A stretch of DNA of 64,000 nucleotides from assembly GCF_002205675.1 (NCBI RefSeq), contig NZ_NISK01000008.1, positions 1 through 64,000 on the forward strand, in the 5' to 3' direction. This document shows positions 54,646 through 63,097 of the stretch, piece by piece. A model generated the notes under the pieces. It saw only the letters and a program-made list of their open reading frames with translations. It did not search any database and had not been told where the DNA came from. The stretch is from Sphingopyxis bauzanensis. GTDB lineage: Bacteria > Pseudomonadota > Alphaproteobacteria > Sphingomonadales > Sphingomonadaceae. Both the position numbers and the translations under genes were made by a program. Each line of letters opens with the position of its first letter. Position 1 is the first letter of the stretch.

Positions 54646-54721
54646 GGCCCCTTCGTCTAGCGGTCTAGGACGTCGCCCTTTCACGGCGAAAACACGGGTT
54701 CGAGTCCCGTAGGGGTCACCA
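54646..54721 (+). tRNA. tRNA-Glu (anticodon TTC)
   Basis: 76 bases including an encoded CCA. Acceptor arms GGCCCCT/AGGGGTC pair with one G-T. The anticodon stem TCGCC/GGCGA holds loop CTTTCAC, which gives anticodon TTC, and ACGGGTTCGAGTCCCGT is a perfect T arm. This tRNA is a frequent integration target; the integrase begins 89 bases downstream. Confidence 0.95.
54690..54721 (+). other. Probable chromosomal attachment site in the tRNA-Glu 3' half
   Basis: Tyrosine integrases of tRNA-associated islands recombine within the T arm and 3' end. The segment from the T arm to the CCA would be restored by the island copy, so the other attachment site should carry the same bases outside this window. 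I found no second copy inside it. Confidence 0.55.
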
Positions 54722-54809
54722 AATCGCCGGAAAGGCGCAGAAGTCTCGGTTTTCTGTTCGTTAGTGACTCGGTGGGTACACCAAATGAGTACACAAAGGA
54801 CGAACAATC

Positions 54810-56708
54810 ATGAATCCGAAGGGACTCTGGCGCGATCCTCGCAGCGGCATTTTTTACCTCCGCCGCCGCATTCCGCTGCCGTTGCAAAGAGCATTCGCTT
54901 GCGGCCAACTCTACAAGGTGAGCCTCGGCACCGCCGATCCCCGTGATGCAGAACGCAAGCTGGCGATAGCCAATGGTGAATTTGAGCAGAAGTGCGATCA
55001 GTTTCGCGCCACGCTCGCAAACGGTGTCGCAGGATCGTTCACCTCCGACGAGGCACGCGTCCTGGTCGACCGCCTCCTCACCGCCCGGTCCGCTACCGGG
55101 TTTGCGAGCGGCGGTATGGATGTCGCCTTCTTCCTCAAGGAGCTCGACGACGCCGTCGCGGATCAATCGGGAGACCATCGGGCCACCGCACAAGACATGA
55201 GTTCTGCCGAATGGATCGCTTATCGCAAGAAGTTGGCGGGAAGTGATATCGACGATGAGTTTTCTCCCGAAACACTCGCTCGAATCGAGGCTCACCATGC
55301 TTCGGTCCATCGAGACCCTGGCGAGCTGTGGTTCAGTTTTCAGAAACGGGTACCGCGCCGCCGTTGGCGTCCCCTGCTCAGCTTCGCCGTCGCGAAATTA
55401 AAACGTGAACTAAAACTACCCGAGGAGGCCAATCGCGGGATCGACGAACCCCTTGCCGATGCATTGGCTGATGCGCTGGGTTCGGCGCAAGTCCGCGAAC
55501 AAGTTGCCGTGCTTCCCTCGGCCCGGCGCCGCGAAAACGCGAGCCGGCTCCAGCCGGACATGAAGCTCGACGCTCTTGAGGCGCGATGGATCGCGGCGCG
55601 CAAGCCGACGCTCAAAGCGCAGGCCGCTACGAACACGGCCGTGCGCTATTTCAAAAGCTACATCGGCGATGTCGGCATCGGCGAGATCACGCCCAACGAT
55701 CTGTTCGAATTTCGCGATGCCGTAGCAGTACTACCTAAAAGTATGCCGCGAGTGCATCGGATGATGAAGTTCGTCGATATTCACGCGCTCTATGCCGACA
55801 GGTCGGGCGTAGACCGCATATCCCCGCAATCGATCAAAAAATATCTCGGTGCGGTCCAAGCTCTCCTCGGGTTCGCATTCCAGGAGCGCTTCATAGCTGC
55901 GAATACCGGCGCTGGTATCAAAGTCGAAGGATACACAAAAAAGAGCAAACGGCGCCCATTTACTGAGGACGAACTCGCTCAACTGTTTGCGGCCGAGCTG
56001 TTCACCGCTCCGTGGTCTGACCCCCTGAGCAAATCGAAGGTCTCCGATTCGACCCTGCGCTGGTTGTTTCTGCTCGGCCTTTGTACAGGCGCTCGAATTG
56101 AGGAACTTGGTCAGATATTGCTCGCGGACATCAAGTCCGAGCAAGGGATTCCTTATATCGACGTCACTGACCACGTCATGGACGAGATTGAAGAGCGCAA
56201 GCGGGTGAAGACCGAGGGTTCTATTCGCGTGATACCGCTTCATACCAAACTAATTGAGCTCGGATTTCTCGACTACGTCCAACGGATGCGCTCGAACGGA
56301 ACAGTCCGGCTTTTTCCTGACCTCCTGGCTGATTCACTGGGCGTAAAGACCAAGGAGGCGAGCCGCCGCGCCAACCGCCTGATCGACAATGCCGTGGGCG
56401 ACGACCCCCGCCTCGTGTTTTATAGTTTCCGACACAGCTTCAAGGATCTCTGCCGTGATGCCGACATTCCCAAGGACGTGCACGACCAGCTTATGGGGCA
56501 TTCGCCCGCAGATGTTGGCGGAGGCTACGGTTTGGGACGGGCGATCGGCAATCTTGCAGCCCACTTAAAGCGGATTGGGTTCAGTTTCGTCGATTGGGAT
56601 GCGATTAAAGTGGCTGCCGAACGCCCTGAAGCATTACCCGACGCCCACGCAGGCACTCGATCGTCGGGAAGAATGTCGGTCCGTCCCGGTCGGCGGGCTG
56701 TTCGATGA
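54810..56708 (+). CDS. Site-specific tyrosine recombinase (island/phage integrase)
   Basis: 632 residues, ATG 54810 with AAAGGACG upstream. The N-terminal part (GLWRDPRSGIFYLRRRIP, then VSLGTADPRDAERK) is of the DUF6538 type seen in large tRNA-associated integrases. Core-binding helices cover about 270-360. Catalytic residues are Arg in TGARIEELGQ (about 426), His/Arg in YSFRHSFKDLCR (about 538-547), His in LMGHS (about 563) and the nucleophile Tyr in GGGYGLG (about 572). It integrates the element at tRNA-Glu. Its stop overlaps the start of the next gene by four bases. Confidence 0.93.
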   Translation: MNPKGLWRDPRSGIFYLRRRIPLPLQRAFACGQLYKVSLGTADPRDAERKLAIANGEFEQKCDQFRATLANGVAGSFTSDEARVLVDRLLTARSATGFASGGMDVAFFLKELDDAVADQSGDHRATAQDMSSAEWIAYRKKLAGSDIDDEFSPETLARIEAHHASVHRDPGELWFSFQKRVPRRRWRPLLSFAVAKLKRELKLPEEANRGIDEPLADALADALGSAQVREQVAVLPSARRRENASRLQPDMKLDALEARWIAARKPTLKAQAATNTAVRYFKSYIGDVGIGEITPNDLFEFRDAVAVLPKSMPRVHRMMKFVDIHALYADRSGVDRISPQSIKKYLGAVQALLGFAFQERFIAANTGAGIKVEGYTKKSKRRPFTEDELAQLFAAELFTAPWSDPLSKSKVSDSTLRWLFLLGLCTGARIEELGQILLADIKSEQGIPYIDVTDHVMDEIEERKRVKTEGSIRVIPLHTKLIELGFLDYVQRMRSNGTVRLFPDLLADSLGVKTKEASRRANRLIDNAVGDDPRLVFYSFRHSFKDLCRDADIPKDVHDQLMGHSPADVGGGYGLGRAIGNLAAHLKRIGFSFVDWDAIKVAAERPEALPDAHAGTRSSGRMSVRPGRRAVR

Positions 56709-57259
56709 CTGTCGCGGCAGATCGGCTGCTGGCGAGCAACCCATTGATATCGGCCCATGCGGTTAGATTTTTGAAGATGGCCGGTACCAGTAGATCCAAT
56801 TTTCTCGCTGGCATTCGGTCGCGGCGAGACTCTGAGGTGCTGAGCTTGGGATACAGCTCGTCCCCCAAGCGTACGCTGGTAAGCCGACAATCCGAAATTC
56901 ATCACGGGGTCGGCAGCTTTGACACTTACGGAAAGAACACGTTTTTCCTAGGTTATTTATCGCCAGGATACCATTATTCTGAAGTCTTAGAGGACTATCA
57001 TAGTCCCCAGAACGCTGTATCAAACAAACCTCTTGCACGTTTGTTTTTAAGCAATCACCAATTCCCAACAACCGTATTAACGGCGCTACGCGGTCGAAGA
57101 CTCGCGGAACTCATAGATTTCACCGAGGACCGTATATTTTTTGGTTCCAAGCACACCACCATTGTGTCCGCAGAAATGCACCCTGACGACGACGAGACCC
57201 TGGAATTGGAGCTTGCGGTGGCATGGTATCCTCTGTCGCGAGCGCTGTCGCACCTATAG
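56705..57259 (+). CDS. Unknown protein coupled to the integrase
   Basis: 184 residues; ATG 56705 overlaps the integrase stop (ATGA). The sequence looks globular, with aromatic-rich segments (TYGKNTFFLGYLSPGYHYSEV) and a FTEDRIFFGSKHTTIVSAEM region; no signal peptide or membrane helix. The codon use is more AT-rich than the core genes. I do not recognise the family. Coupling to the integrase suggests an accessory role for the element or a cargo gene. Confidence 0.65.
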   Translation: MTVAADRLLASNPLISAHAVRFLKMAGTSRSNFLAGIRSRRDSEVLSLGYSSSPKRTLVSRQSEIHHGVGSFDTYGKNTFFLGYLSPGYHYSEVLEDYHSPQNAVSNKPLARLFLSNHQFPTTVLTALRGRRLAELIDFTEDRIFFGSKHTTIVSAEMHPDDDETLELELAVAWYPLSRALSHL

Positions 57260-57313
57260 AGAACGGAGATCGCGCTTTCCGTCGAGTCGCATCTTTCATC
57301 CGCGCAACTTTCG

Positions 57314-59283
57314 GTGCTGGCTCTACCTTCGATGGATAGCCCACGTGCGCGCTCAGACTCACTCGGCAACGGCTTCTACATATCAATCGAGCGAGTGGCC
57401 GTCCGGCTGCTAGTGGCCGAAACTGGCCTTTCGCATGTGCGCATCGGCGAATTCGCCTGGTCGCGGATCGAACCGGAAGCGGGACGATTTGACTGGGCCT
57501 GGCTCGACCGCGCGATCGAAACGCTTCATGATGCGGGATTGGGAATCATTCTGGGCACACCGACGGCTACGCCGCCCAAATGGCTGGTGGATCGGATGCC
57601 CGATATGCTTGCGGTGGACCGCGACGGGGAGACCCGAAAATTCGGATCGCGGCGACACTATTGTTTCAGCAATGCAGGCTACCGCCGCGAGGCCGCGCGC
57701 ATCACGCGTGCGTTGGCCGAACGATATGGCAGACATCCCGCCATCGTCGCATGGCAGACCGACAACGAATATGGCTGTCATGATACGGTGCTGAGCTTTT
57801 CCGATGCGGCAAGAGACGGATTCCGTCTCTGGTTGGCAGCCCATTACAACGGGATAGGCGCGCTCAATGCAGCTTGGGGTAATGTCTTCTGGAGTATGGA
57901 GTATCGTTCGTTCGACGAAGTTGAACTGCCCAATCTGACGGTCACCGAGGCAAATCCGGCGCATTGGCTGGCCTTCCGCCGCTTTGCGTCGGAAGAAGTG
58001 GCGACGTTCAACCGGGCGCAGGTCGATATTTTGCGCGAGCTGTCGCCGGGACGCGACGTCGTCCATAATTTCATGGGCTTCTTCACCGAGTTCGACCATC
58101 ACGCCGTCGCGGCCGATCTCGACGCGGTCGGATGGGACAGTTACCCGCTCGGTTTTCTTGAGACTTTCCGCTTTTCGGACGCTGAGAAGCTTGCTTACGC
58201 GCGCCAGGGCCATCCCGACATCGCGGCTTTTCACCATGATCTGTATCGCGGATGTGCGGCGAATGGCCGGTGGTGGGTACTGGAACAGCAGCCGGGACCA
58301 GTAAACTGGGCGCGGCATAATCCAGCGCCCATGGCCGGGATGGTCCGACTCTGGACCTTGGAAGCGAGGCCCATGGCGCTGAATTGGTCAGCTATTTTCG
58401 CTGGCGACAGGCGCCGTTCGGGCAAGAACAATTGCACGCTGGCCTGCTCCGACCCGATGATGGGTCAGCCCCGGCACTGGGAGAGGTCGCACAGGTTGCC
58501 AGTGAGATTCGTAAACTCGGGCCGTTGGGCTCGGCGCCCCGACACGTTGCCTTGATATTTTCATATGAGGCCGACTGGGTGACAAGCATCCAGCCGCAAG
58601 GGGCCGGTCTATCAGCGCTGTGGGCGGCTTTCGATTTTTACTCGGGGCTTCGCCGAATGGGGCTGAACGTTGATATCGTCCATCCTTCCACATCGCTCGA
58701 CGGCTATGCGCTGTGTGTCGTCCCGTGCTTGCCGATCGTGCCTGAGATACTGCTGCGTAATCTGGAGCAATTCAAGGGTCAGGTTATCATCGGACCACGT
58801 TCGGGCAGTCGCGATTCTGATTTTGCAATTCCCAACGGGCTGCCACCCGGCCCATTGTTCCCGGGCAAGGTCGCGCGGGTCGAGAGTCTACGTCCGGGAC
58901 TGGAGCACGGCGGCGGAGGCTGGAAAATCTCGCAGTGGCTGGAACATCTCGAGACTGAGGCCGAGCCGGACTTGATAGCTACAGACGGTACCATTGCCAG
59001 CTGGCGCGCGGGCAGGACACGCTATCTTGGCGCCTGGCCTACGCCGGAGTTGGTTCGCGCGCTGCTTGTGCGCGCCGTCGATGATACCGACCTATTCACA
59101 CATGACTTGCCACAAGGCCTGCGATTGCGACAGGCGGGAGATCATGTTTTCGCCTTCAATTATGCCAAGGAACCTCAGGATGTTCCGTCAAGCCTCGACG
59201 GCCAGCTTATTCTTGGTCGGCGCCGCGTGGAAGCTGCGGGGGTCGCTCTGTTTCGTAAAAACGAGAATGGCGCTACACGTTGA
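57314..59283 (+). pseudogene. GH42 beta-galactosidase broken by a frameshift
   Basis: From [19 protein letters not shown] (about 57427) the first frame follows a family 42 beta-galactosidase, with acid/base Glu in [11 protein letters not shown] and nucleophile Glu in [13 protein letters not shown]. Near 58366-58371 one base is missing: the protein continues in another frame as [20 protein letters not shown] to its end at 59283. The family's N-terminal strand (CYYPEHW-type) is also eroded. Both halves are long and otherwise intact, so the damage is recent, or the single frameshift is a sequencing error while the N-terminal loss is real. It would have cleaved beta-galactosides. Confidence 0.8.
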
Positions 59284-59645
59284 TTGACATTTAGCGCAGT
59301 TTTTGGGGCTTGGCTTGGCCGTTGCACGACCCTCTGCGTGGCTTGGCATCGACACCAATGTGAAGCCGTCCGGCGAGCGCCGCACCTGATTGAAGTTGGC
59401 TGCCATAGGCAGAATATTTTCGGCTCGTTCAACAGAGGAGTCGAACGATGATTGAGCTTATCCAGATTGACCGATTAACCTTCGCCAGCGCCTGATCGCA
59501 CCGGATGCGGCCTGAAATTACAATGACGCGAGCAAGCTTTTGCCCAACAACCGGGATGCCATTTTGGGCGAGTAGGCATGTACACTATTCCAAGACCTGA
59601 AAATGAAAGCGATATAAGCAACGCGGTCGTCAGCAAGGTCCACTA
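59284..59645 (+). other. 362-bp stretch upstream of the OxyR-like gene
   Basis: Its only supported content is the 15-codon frame at 59448. The last 60 bases are AT-rich and should hold the regulator's promoter. No remnant of a larger gene is visible. Confidence 0.4.
59448..59495 (+). CDS. Possible 15-residue leader peptide
   Basis: ATG 59448 is preceded by AGAGGAG at spacing 7 and reads MIELIQIDRLTFASA-stop. The ribosome site is better than that of most genes here. It may be a leader peptide of the OxyR-like regulator transcript or a chance frame; nothing else supports it. Confidence 0.25.
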   Translation: MIELIQIDRLTFASA

Positions 59646-60548
59646 ATGCCCACATTGCGCCAACTCGAATATCTCGTTGCGGTCGCGGACCTCAATAATT
59701 TTGGTCGCGCCGCGCAGGCGTGCAATGTTTCGCAGCCGACGCTGAGCCAGCAGTTGCACGCCCTTGAAGCGAGGCTCGGCGTCGTCCTTATCGAACGGCA
59801 CTCGTCGGGGGCACAGCTTACACCGATCGGCCGGGAGATCACGGCTCGGGCCCGGCGGCTCGTCGTCGAGGTACGGGATCTTCGTGATCTGGCGCGGCGC
59901 GCGGGCGAACTCCTGGTCGGCACAGTTCGTCTCGGCGTGACGCCGACCTTGGGTCCCTATTTGATGCCGCCGATCGTAGCGGCGCTCCATCGCGAGCAGC
60001 CGGATTTGCGACTTCATATCCGCGATGGAATTCCGCAAGAGCAGGCGCTTGAACTGTCGCGTGGGGACCTGGACATGCTTTTGAGTCCCCTTCCGATTGA
60101 CGGCGTCGACCTGGAAGTCGCGCCGTTGTTTGACGAGCGGCTCCTGCTCGTAGCGGCGTCCGACCATGTACTGGCTGCCCAGCGAACCCTTCACATCGAT
60201 GATCTGGCCGGACTGCAAGTGCTTTGCCTGGATCGGCGTCATCACCTCCATCGCCAGGTTGCCGAGATCTGTTCCGGCTTCGGAATGGAGTTGCTACGCG
60301 ATTACGAAGGCACCAGCTTGGACAGCATCCATCAGATGGCCGTGTCGGGCGTTGGACTCGCGGTGCTGCCTGAACTCTACATTCGATCCGACGTGCTGGG
60401 CCGCGACGGTTCGGTCGTTCTGGATGTGAAGGGCTGGAACTTTACGCGCACGATTGCCGCTGCTTGGCGCACGGGAGCTGCCTATCGCGATGCATACCGC
60501 CTCATCGGCGAACGGATCAAGACGGAAGCGCATCGCTTGATCGGCTGA
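59646..60548 (+). CDS. OxyR-like LysR regulator lacking the peroxidatic cysteine
   Basis: 300 residues, ATG 59646 with AAGG upstream. Winged helix MPTLRQLEYLVAVADLNNFGRAA with CNVSQPTLSQQLHALE is that of OxyR; the effector domain has LCLDRRHHLHRQVAEICSGFGM in the place of the E. coli redox loop. Aligned there, E. coli Cys199 corresponds to His200 here, while Cys208 corresponds to Cys209; an extra Cys lies at 194. It therefore may not sense peroxide by the known disulfide switch. The regulator probably controls the cassette downstream through the OxyR box at 60570. Confidence 0.92.
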   Translation: MPTLRQLEYLVAVADLNNFGRAAQACNVSQPTLSQQLHALEARLGVVLIERHSSGAQLTPIGREITARARRLVVEVRDLRDLARRAGELLVGTVRLGVTPTLGPYLMPPIVAALHREQPDLRLHIRDGIPQEQALELSRGDLDMLLSPLPIDGVDLEVAPLFDERLLLVAASDHVLAAQRTLHIDDLAGLQVLCLDRRHHLHRQVAEICSGFGMELLRDYEGTSLDSIHQMAVSGVGLAVLPELYIRSDVLGRDGSVVLDVKGWNFTRTIAAAWRTGAAYRDAYRLIGERIKTEAHRLIG

Positions 60549-60569
60549 CGCTTGAACGATCGTGAGGTG

Positions 60570-60584
60570 ATAGATTCTATCTAT
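60570..60584 (+). promoter_or_regulatory. Consensus OxyR half-operator ATAGATTCTATCTAT
   Basis: The 15 bases match ATAGnTnnnAnCTAT at every fixed position. It lies 21 bases after the OxyR-like stop and about 195 bases before the DUF465 gene. The second tetrameric element expected seven bases further on is degenerate. Confidence 0.75.
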
Positions 60585-60596
60585 CAATTTGACTAC

Positions 60597-60614
60597 GAAA
60601 TCCAATTGGATTTC
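60597..60614. repeat. Perfect 18-bp palindrome GAAATCCAATTGGATTTC
   Basis: The palindrome is exact and begins 13 bases after the OxyR box, where the second half-site would be. It is a candidate operator for another regulator or a transcript-end hairpin for the OxyR-like gene. Confidence 0.6.
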
Positions 60615-60778
60615 TATCGGTGATCCACGCAATATCACTCTCGCGGACCGGGCCCCTCTGGTGGCTGCCTTTCCAAGCAGCCGCGATGTCGGACCGCATC
60701 GGCCCAGGCCAATCTCCACGCTCTGACGAGGGGGTTGAGCGCTGGCCGATCGATCAAACCATCGATTGGAGAGGCAAA

Positions 60779-60958
60779 ATGAATCCGTTCTTTTACCGGC
60801 TGACGCTAGCTCATAGTCGGCTCGACGCAGAAATTCGCCGCGAGCAAAAGCAGCGAGCACCCGACCCCTTTCGCCTGCTGCAGCTGAAGAAGCTGAAGCT
60901 CGCGGTGAAGGACCGCCTGCACCGCCTTATTCGATCTCGTCCAGAAGGGATGGCTTGA
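60779..60958 (+). CDS. Small DUF465 (YdcH-like) protein
   Basis: 59 residues from ATG 60779 with GGAGAGG upstream. RLTLAHSRLDAEIRREQKQ followed by LLQLKKLKLAVKDRLHRLI is the short helical-hairpin pattern of DUF465. No enzymatic role is known. It heads the cassette TFIIB-type protein, membrane peptide and carbonic anhydrase; the next gene starts three bases after its stop. Confidence 0.75.
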   Translation: MNPFFYRLTLAHSRLDAEIRREQKQRAPDPFRLLQLKKLKLAVKDRLHRLIRSRPEGMA

Positions 60959-60961
60959 ACG

Positions 60962-61258
60962 ATGCGCAGCGCAGCCGACGTCGCCGCAATGCCCTGTCCG
61001 CTTTGCCGGACGGGGCTCACCCTGTCAGACCGCGCAGGTGTCGAGATCGACTATTGCCAGACGTGCCGCGGCGTGTGGCTCGATCGCGGCGAACTCGACA
61101 AGATCATCGAGCGCAGTGTGCGCGAGGCTGCGCCGCCGCCGCGGGAGGCACCGCGTTCCAGTCCAGGCTATCGGCCGGATGCCTATCAGAGGGACAACGA
61201 TTACCGGTACCGGCCCGACAAGCGGAAGAAGTCCTTTTTATCTGAGCTGTTCGACTGA
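60962..61258 (+). CDS. TFIIB-type zinc-ribbon protein
   Basis: 98 residues. MPCPLCRTGL and YCQTCRGVWLDRGELDKIIER form the C-x2-C ... C-x2-C-x-G-V-W-L-D-x-G-E-L signature of PF13453-type zinc ribbons. A Pro/Arg-rich linker follows and the end is KSFLSELFD. It is cytosolic; the partner is unknown. It follows the DUF465 gene by three bases. Confidence 0.85.
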   Translation: MRSAADVAAMPCPLCRTGLTLSDRAGVEIDYCQTCRGVWLDRGELDKIIERSVREAAPPPREAPRSSPGYRPDAYQRDNDYRYRPDKRKKSFLSELFD

Positions 61259-61349
61259 TGTCGGTAGCCTGCAAGCGGATGGCGCCGTCTGCCCAGCGGG
61301 TTGTTCAGGCGCCGAACCGATCACAACGGGTGAAGCCAGGAGTGCGATT

Positions 61350-61436
61350 GTGAGCTTTTCCAGGTTCAAGTTGGCCATATATGCGGGCTGGGTGACGACA
61401 TCTGCAGTTCTGACCGCCGCGGTGGTGCAAACATGA
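61350..61436 (+). CDS. 28-residue membrane peptide coupled to carbonic anhydrase
   Basis: GTG 61350 has AGGAG at spacing 7. The product reads SFSRFKLAIYAGWVTTSAVL and ends TAAVVQT, one transmembrane helix with a basic N-terminus. Its stop overlaps the carbonic anhydrase ATG (ATGA), so translation is probably coupled. It is too short for standard gene callers; conservation upstream of other carbonic anhydrases would confirm it. Confidence 0.5.
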   Translation: MSFSRFKLAIYAGWVTTSAVLTAAVVQT

Positions 61437-62038
61437 TCCGTCCCGAAGAAGCCTTGGCGGTGCTGCGCGAGGGCAATCGCGCCTTTCTCTGCGACGACCG
61501 CCTGCAACCACCGCTCGATCGGGCAGTTCGGCTGCGTCTGGCAGCGGGGCAGTCGCCGTTCGCCGCCTACGTCAGCTGTTCGGACTCGCGGGTGCCGCCC
61601 GAGCTATTGTTCGGCCGCGGGCTTGGGGAACTGTTCATTGTCCGCAACGCGGGCAACACGCTCGACACGTCGGCGCTGGGCAGCCTCGAGTTTGCAGTCT
61701 CGGTCCTGGGTGTTCCGTTGATCGTCGTCATGGGACATGAGGCATGCGGCGCGGTCCAAGCCGCTATGGCGGTCGTGCGGGACAATGCCCGGTTTCCCGG
61801 CAACATCGGCAAGATGATCCAGCCGATCATCCCGGCCGTTCTCGAGGCTGGAACCAGCGGCGACGGCTGCATCGAAGCAGCAGTACGGCAGAATGTGCGG
61901 CACGTGGTACGCGAACTGCGCGAAGACGCGTCGCCGATCATTCTCGATCCGCAAAAACGGGGAGAGCTGTTGGTCGTGGGCGCCTACTACGAACTAGCAA
62001 GCGGGGCGGTCGATTTTTTCGATGTCCCTGCCGCTTAG
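61433..62038 (+). CDS. Beta-class carbonic anhydrase
   Basis: 201 residues. Zinc ligands are in SCSDSRVPPELLFG (Cys, Asp, Arg near 48-52) and MGHEACGAVQAA (His and Cys near 101-104), as expected for the clade. FIVRNAGNTLD is the conserved substrate-pocket segment. It converts CO2 to bicarbonate; no signal peptide, so cytosolic. The gene is translationally coupled to the 28-residue membrane peptide, which may tether it to the membrane. Confidence 0.95.
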   Translation: MIRPEEALAVLREGNRAFLCDDRLQPPLDRAVRLRLAAGQSPFAAYVSCSDSRVPPELLFGRGLGELFIVRNAGNTLDTSALGSLEFAVSVLGVPLIVVMGHEACGAVQAAMAVVRDNARFPGNIGKMIQPIIPAVLEAGTSGDGCIEAAVRQNVRHVVRELREDASPIILDPQKRGELLVVGAYYELASGAVDFFDVPAA

Positions 62039-62140
62039 GTTCGCAGGTTCCTCATGAACGTCGACGCCGCCTCGGGAAACTACGGATCTACAGCCAGCGA
62101 ACTGTGTGAAAAATTGCGCTCGGTATTTTAGCGAAGGCAA

Positions 62141-62977
62141 ATGATTGTGCATGACATTCTGCTGCAAGCCGGCACCCACCCGGACCCGACCCCCAATTGG
62201 GCGATTGAGCAGGCTGCGAGCCTATCGGTCAGTCTCGCCGCACGCTTGTCACTGGGCGTCTGCAAAGTTCATATCCCGCAAGCGACGAACTGGCTCGCGA
62301 ATAAACTTGTGAACATTGATGGGATCGTCGCCGAGGAAAACAGAAAGAGCTCCGCAAACGCTGATGCACTCGGAAAAAGCTTCGGGTCGCATGTTCCGCC
62401 GGAGCTGATCGGCGAGATTTTCGCCATCGATATTCGCTCGTCGGTCAGTCACTCGCAATTTGCGGTGCGGGCGAGAACATATGACCTGTCGATAATCCCG
62501 ATCTACCCATATGCGGCCATGGAATATTTCGCTGAAGGCCTGGTGTTTGAATCGGGTCGTCCGGTCCTGTTGATGCCCGAACTCAAATCGTCAGCACTGA
62601 CGTTCGATCGCATTACCATCGCGTGGGATGGAAGTCGGGTGGCAGCGCGGGCACTCGCCGACGCGATCCCGCTGGCCGGCATGGCCACCTCGATCTCGGT
62701 GGTGCAGATTGTGGGTGATAAAGACCTGTCCCGCGCGGCCTCTGCCGCCGATGCCGTTCGCAACCTGACGCTTCATGGTCTGAAGGCGGAAGCGATCGAA
62801 CTTCCGCTGGAAGGCGGCGACGCCGGAGAGACGATTCAGGCCTTTTGCCAGCGTCACGCCTCCAATCTGCTTGTCATGGGAGCTTTCGGCCACTCGCGGG
62901 CGCGCGAGTTTGTACTTGGCGGCGTAACAAGAACCATATTGGACCACCCTAAACTCCCCGTCCTGTTATCACACTAG
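62141..62977 (+). CDS. Tandem universal stress protein
   Basis: 278 residues, ATG 62141 with GAAGG upstream. Two Usp-like halves: the first (1-145) has lost the nucleotide loop, while the second (about 150-278) begins RITIAWDGSRVAARAL and ends with LVMGAFGHSRAREFVLGG, the ATP-binding G-x2-G-x9-G pattern. Such tandem proteins act in general stress survival. It lies between carbonic anhydrase and the TerC-like gene in the same orientation. Confidence 0.9.
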   Translation: MIVHDILLQAGTHPDPTPNWAIEQAASLSVSLAARLSLGVCKVHIPQATNWLANKLVNIDGIVAEENRKSSANADALGKSFGSHVPPELIGEIFAIDIRSSVSHSQFAVRARTYDLSIIPIYPYAAMEYFAEGLVFESGRPVLLMPELKSSALTFDRITIAWDGSRVAARALADAIPLAGMATSISVVQIVGDKDLSRAASAADAVRNLTLHGLKAEAIELPLEGGDAGETIQAFCQRHASNLLVMGAFGHSRAREFVLGGVTRTILDHPKLPVLLSH

Positions 62978-63097
62978 CATGCGCCGGTCTTTTTCAGGCG
63001 GCGAACATCGTCCGCAAATTTGGTCCTTTGTGGCCAGTTGACGTCTTGAATTGGAACTTACCGGCTCGACGATGGGGCCTTCGATCGGAGTGAGTGC

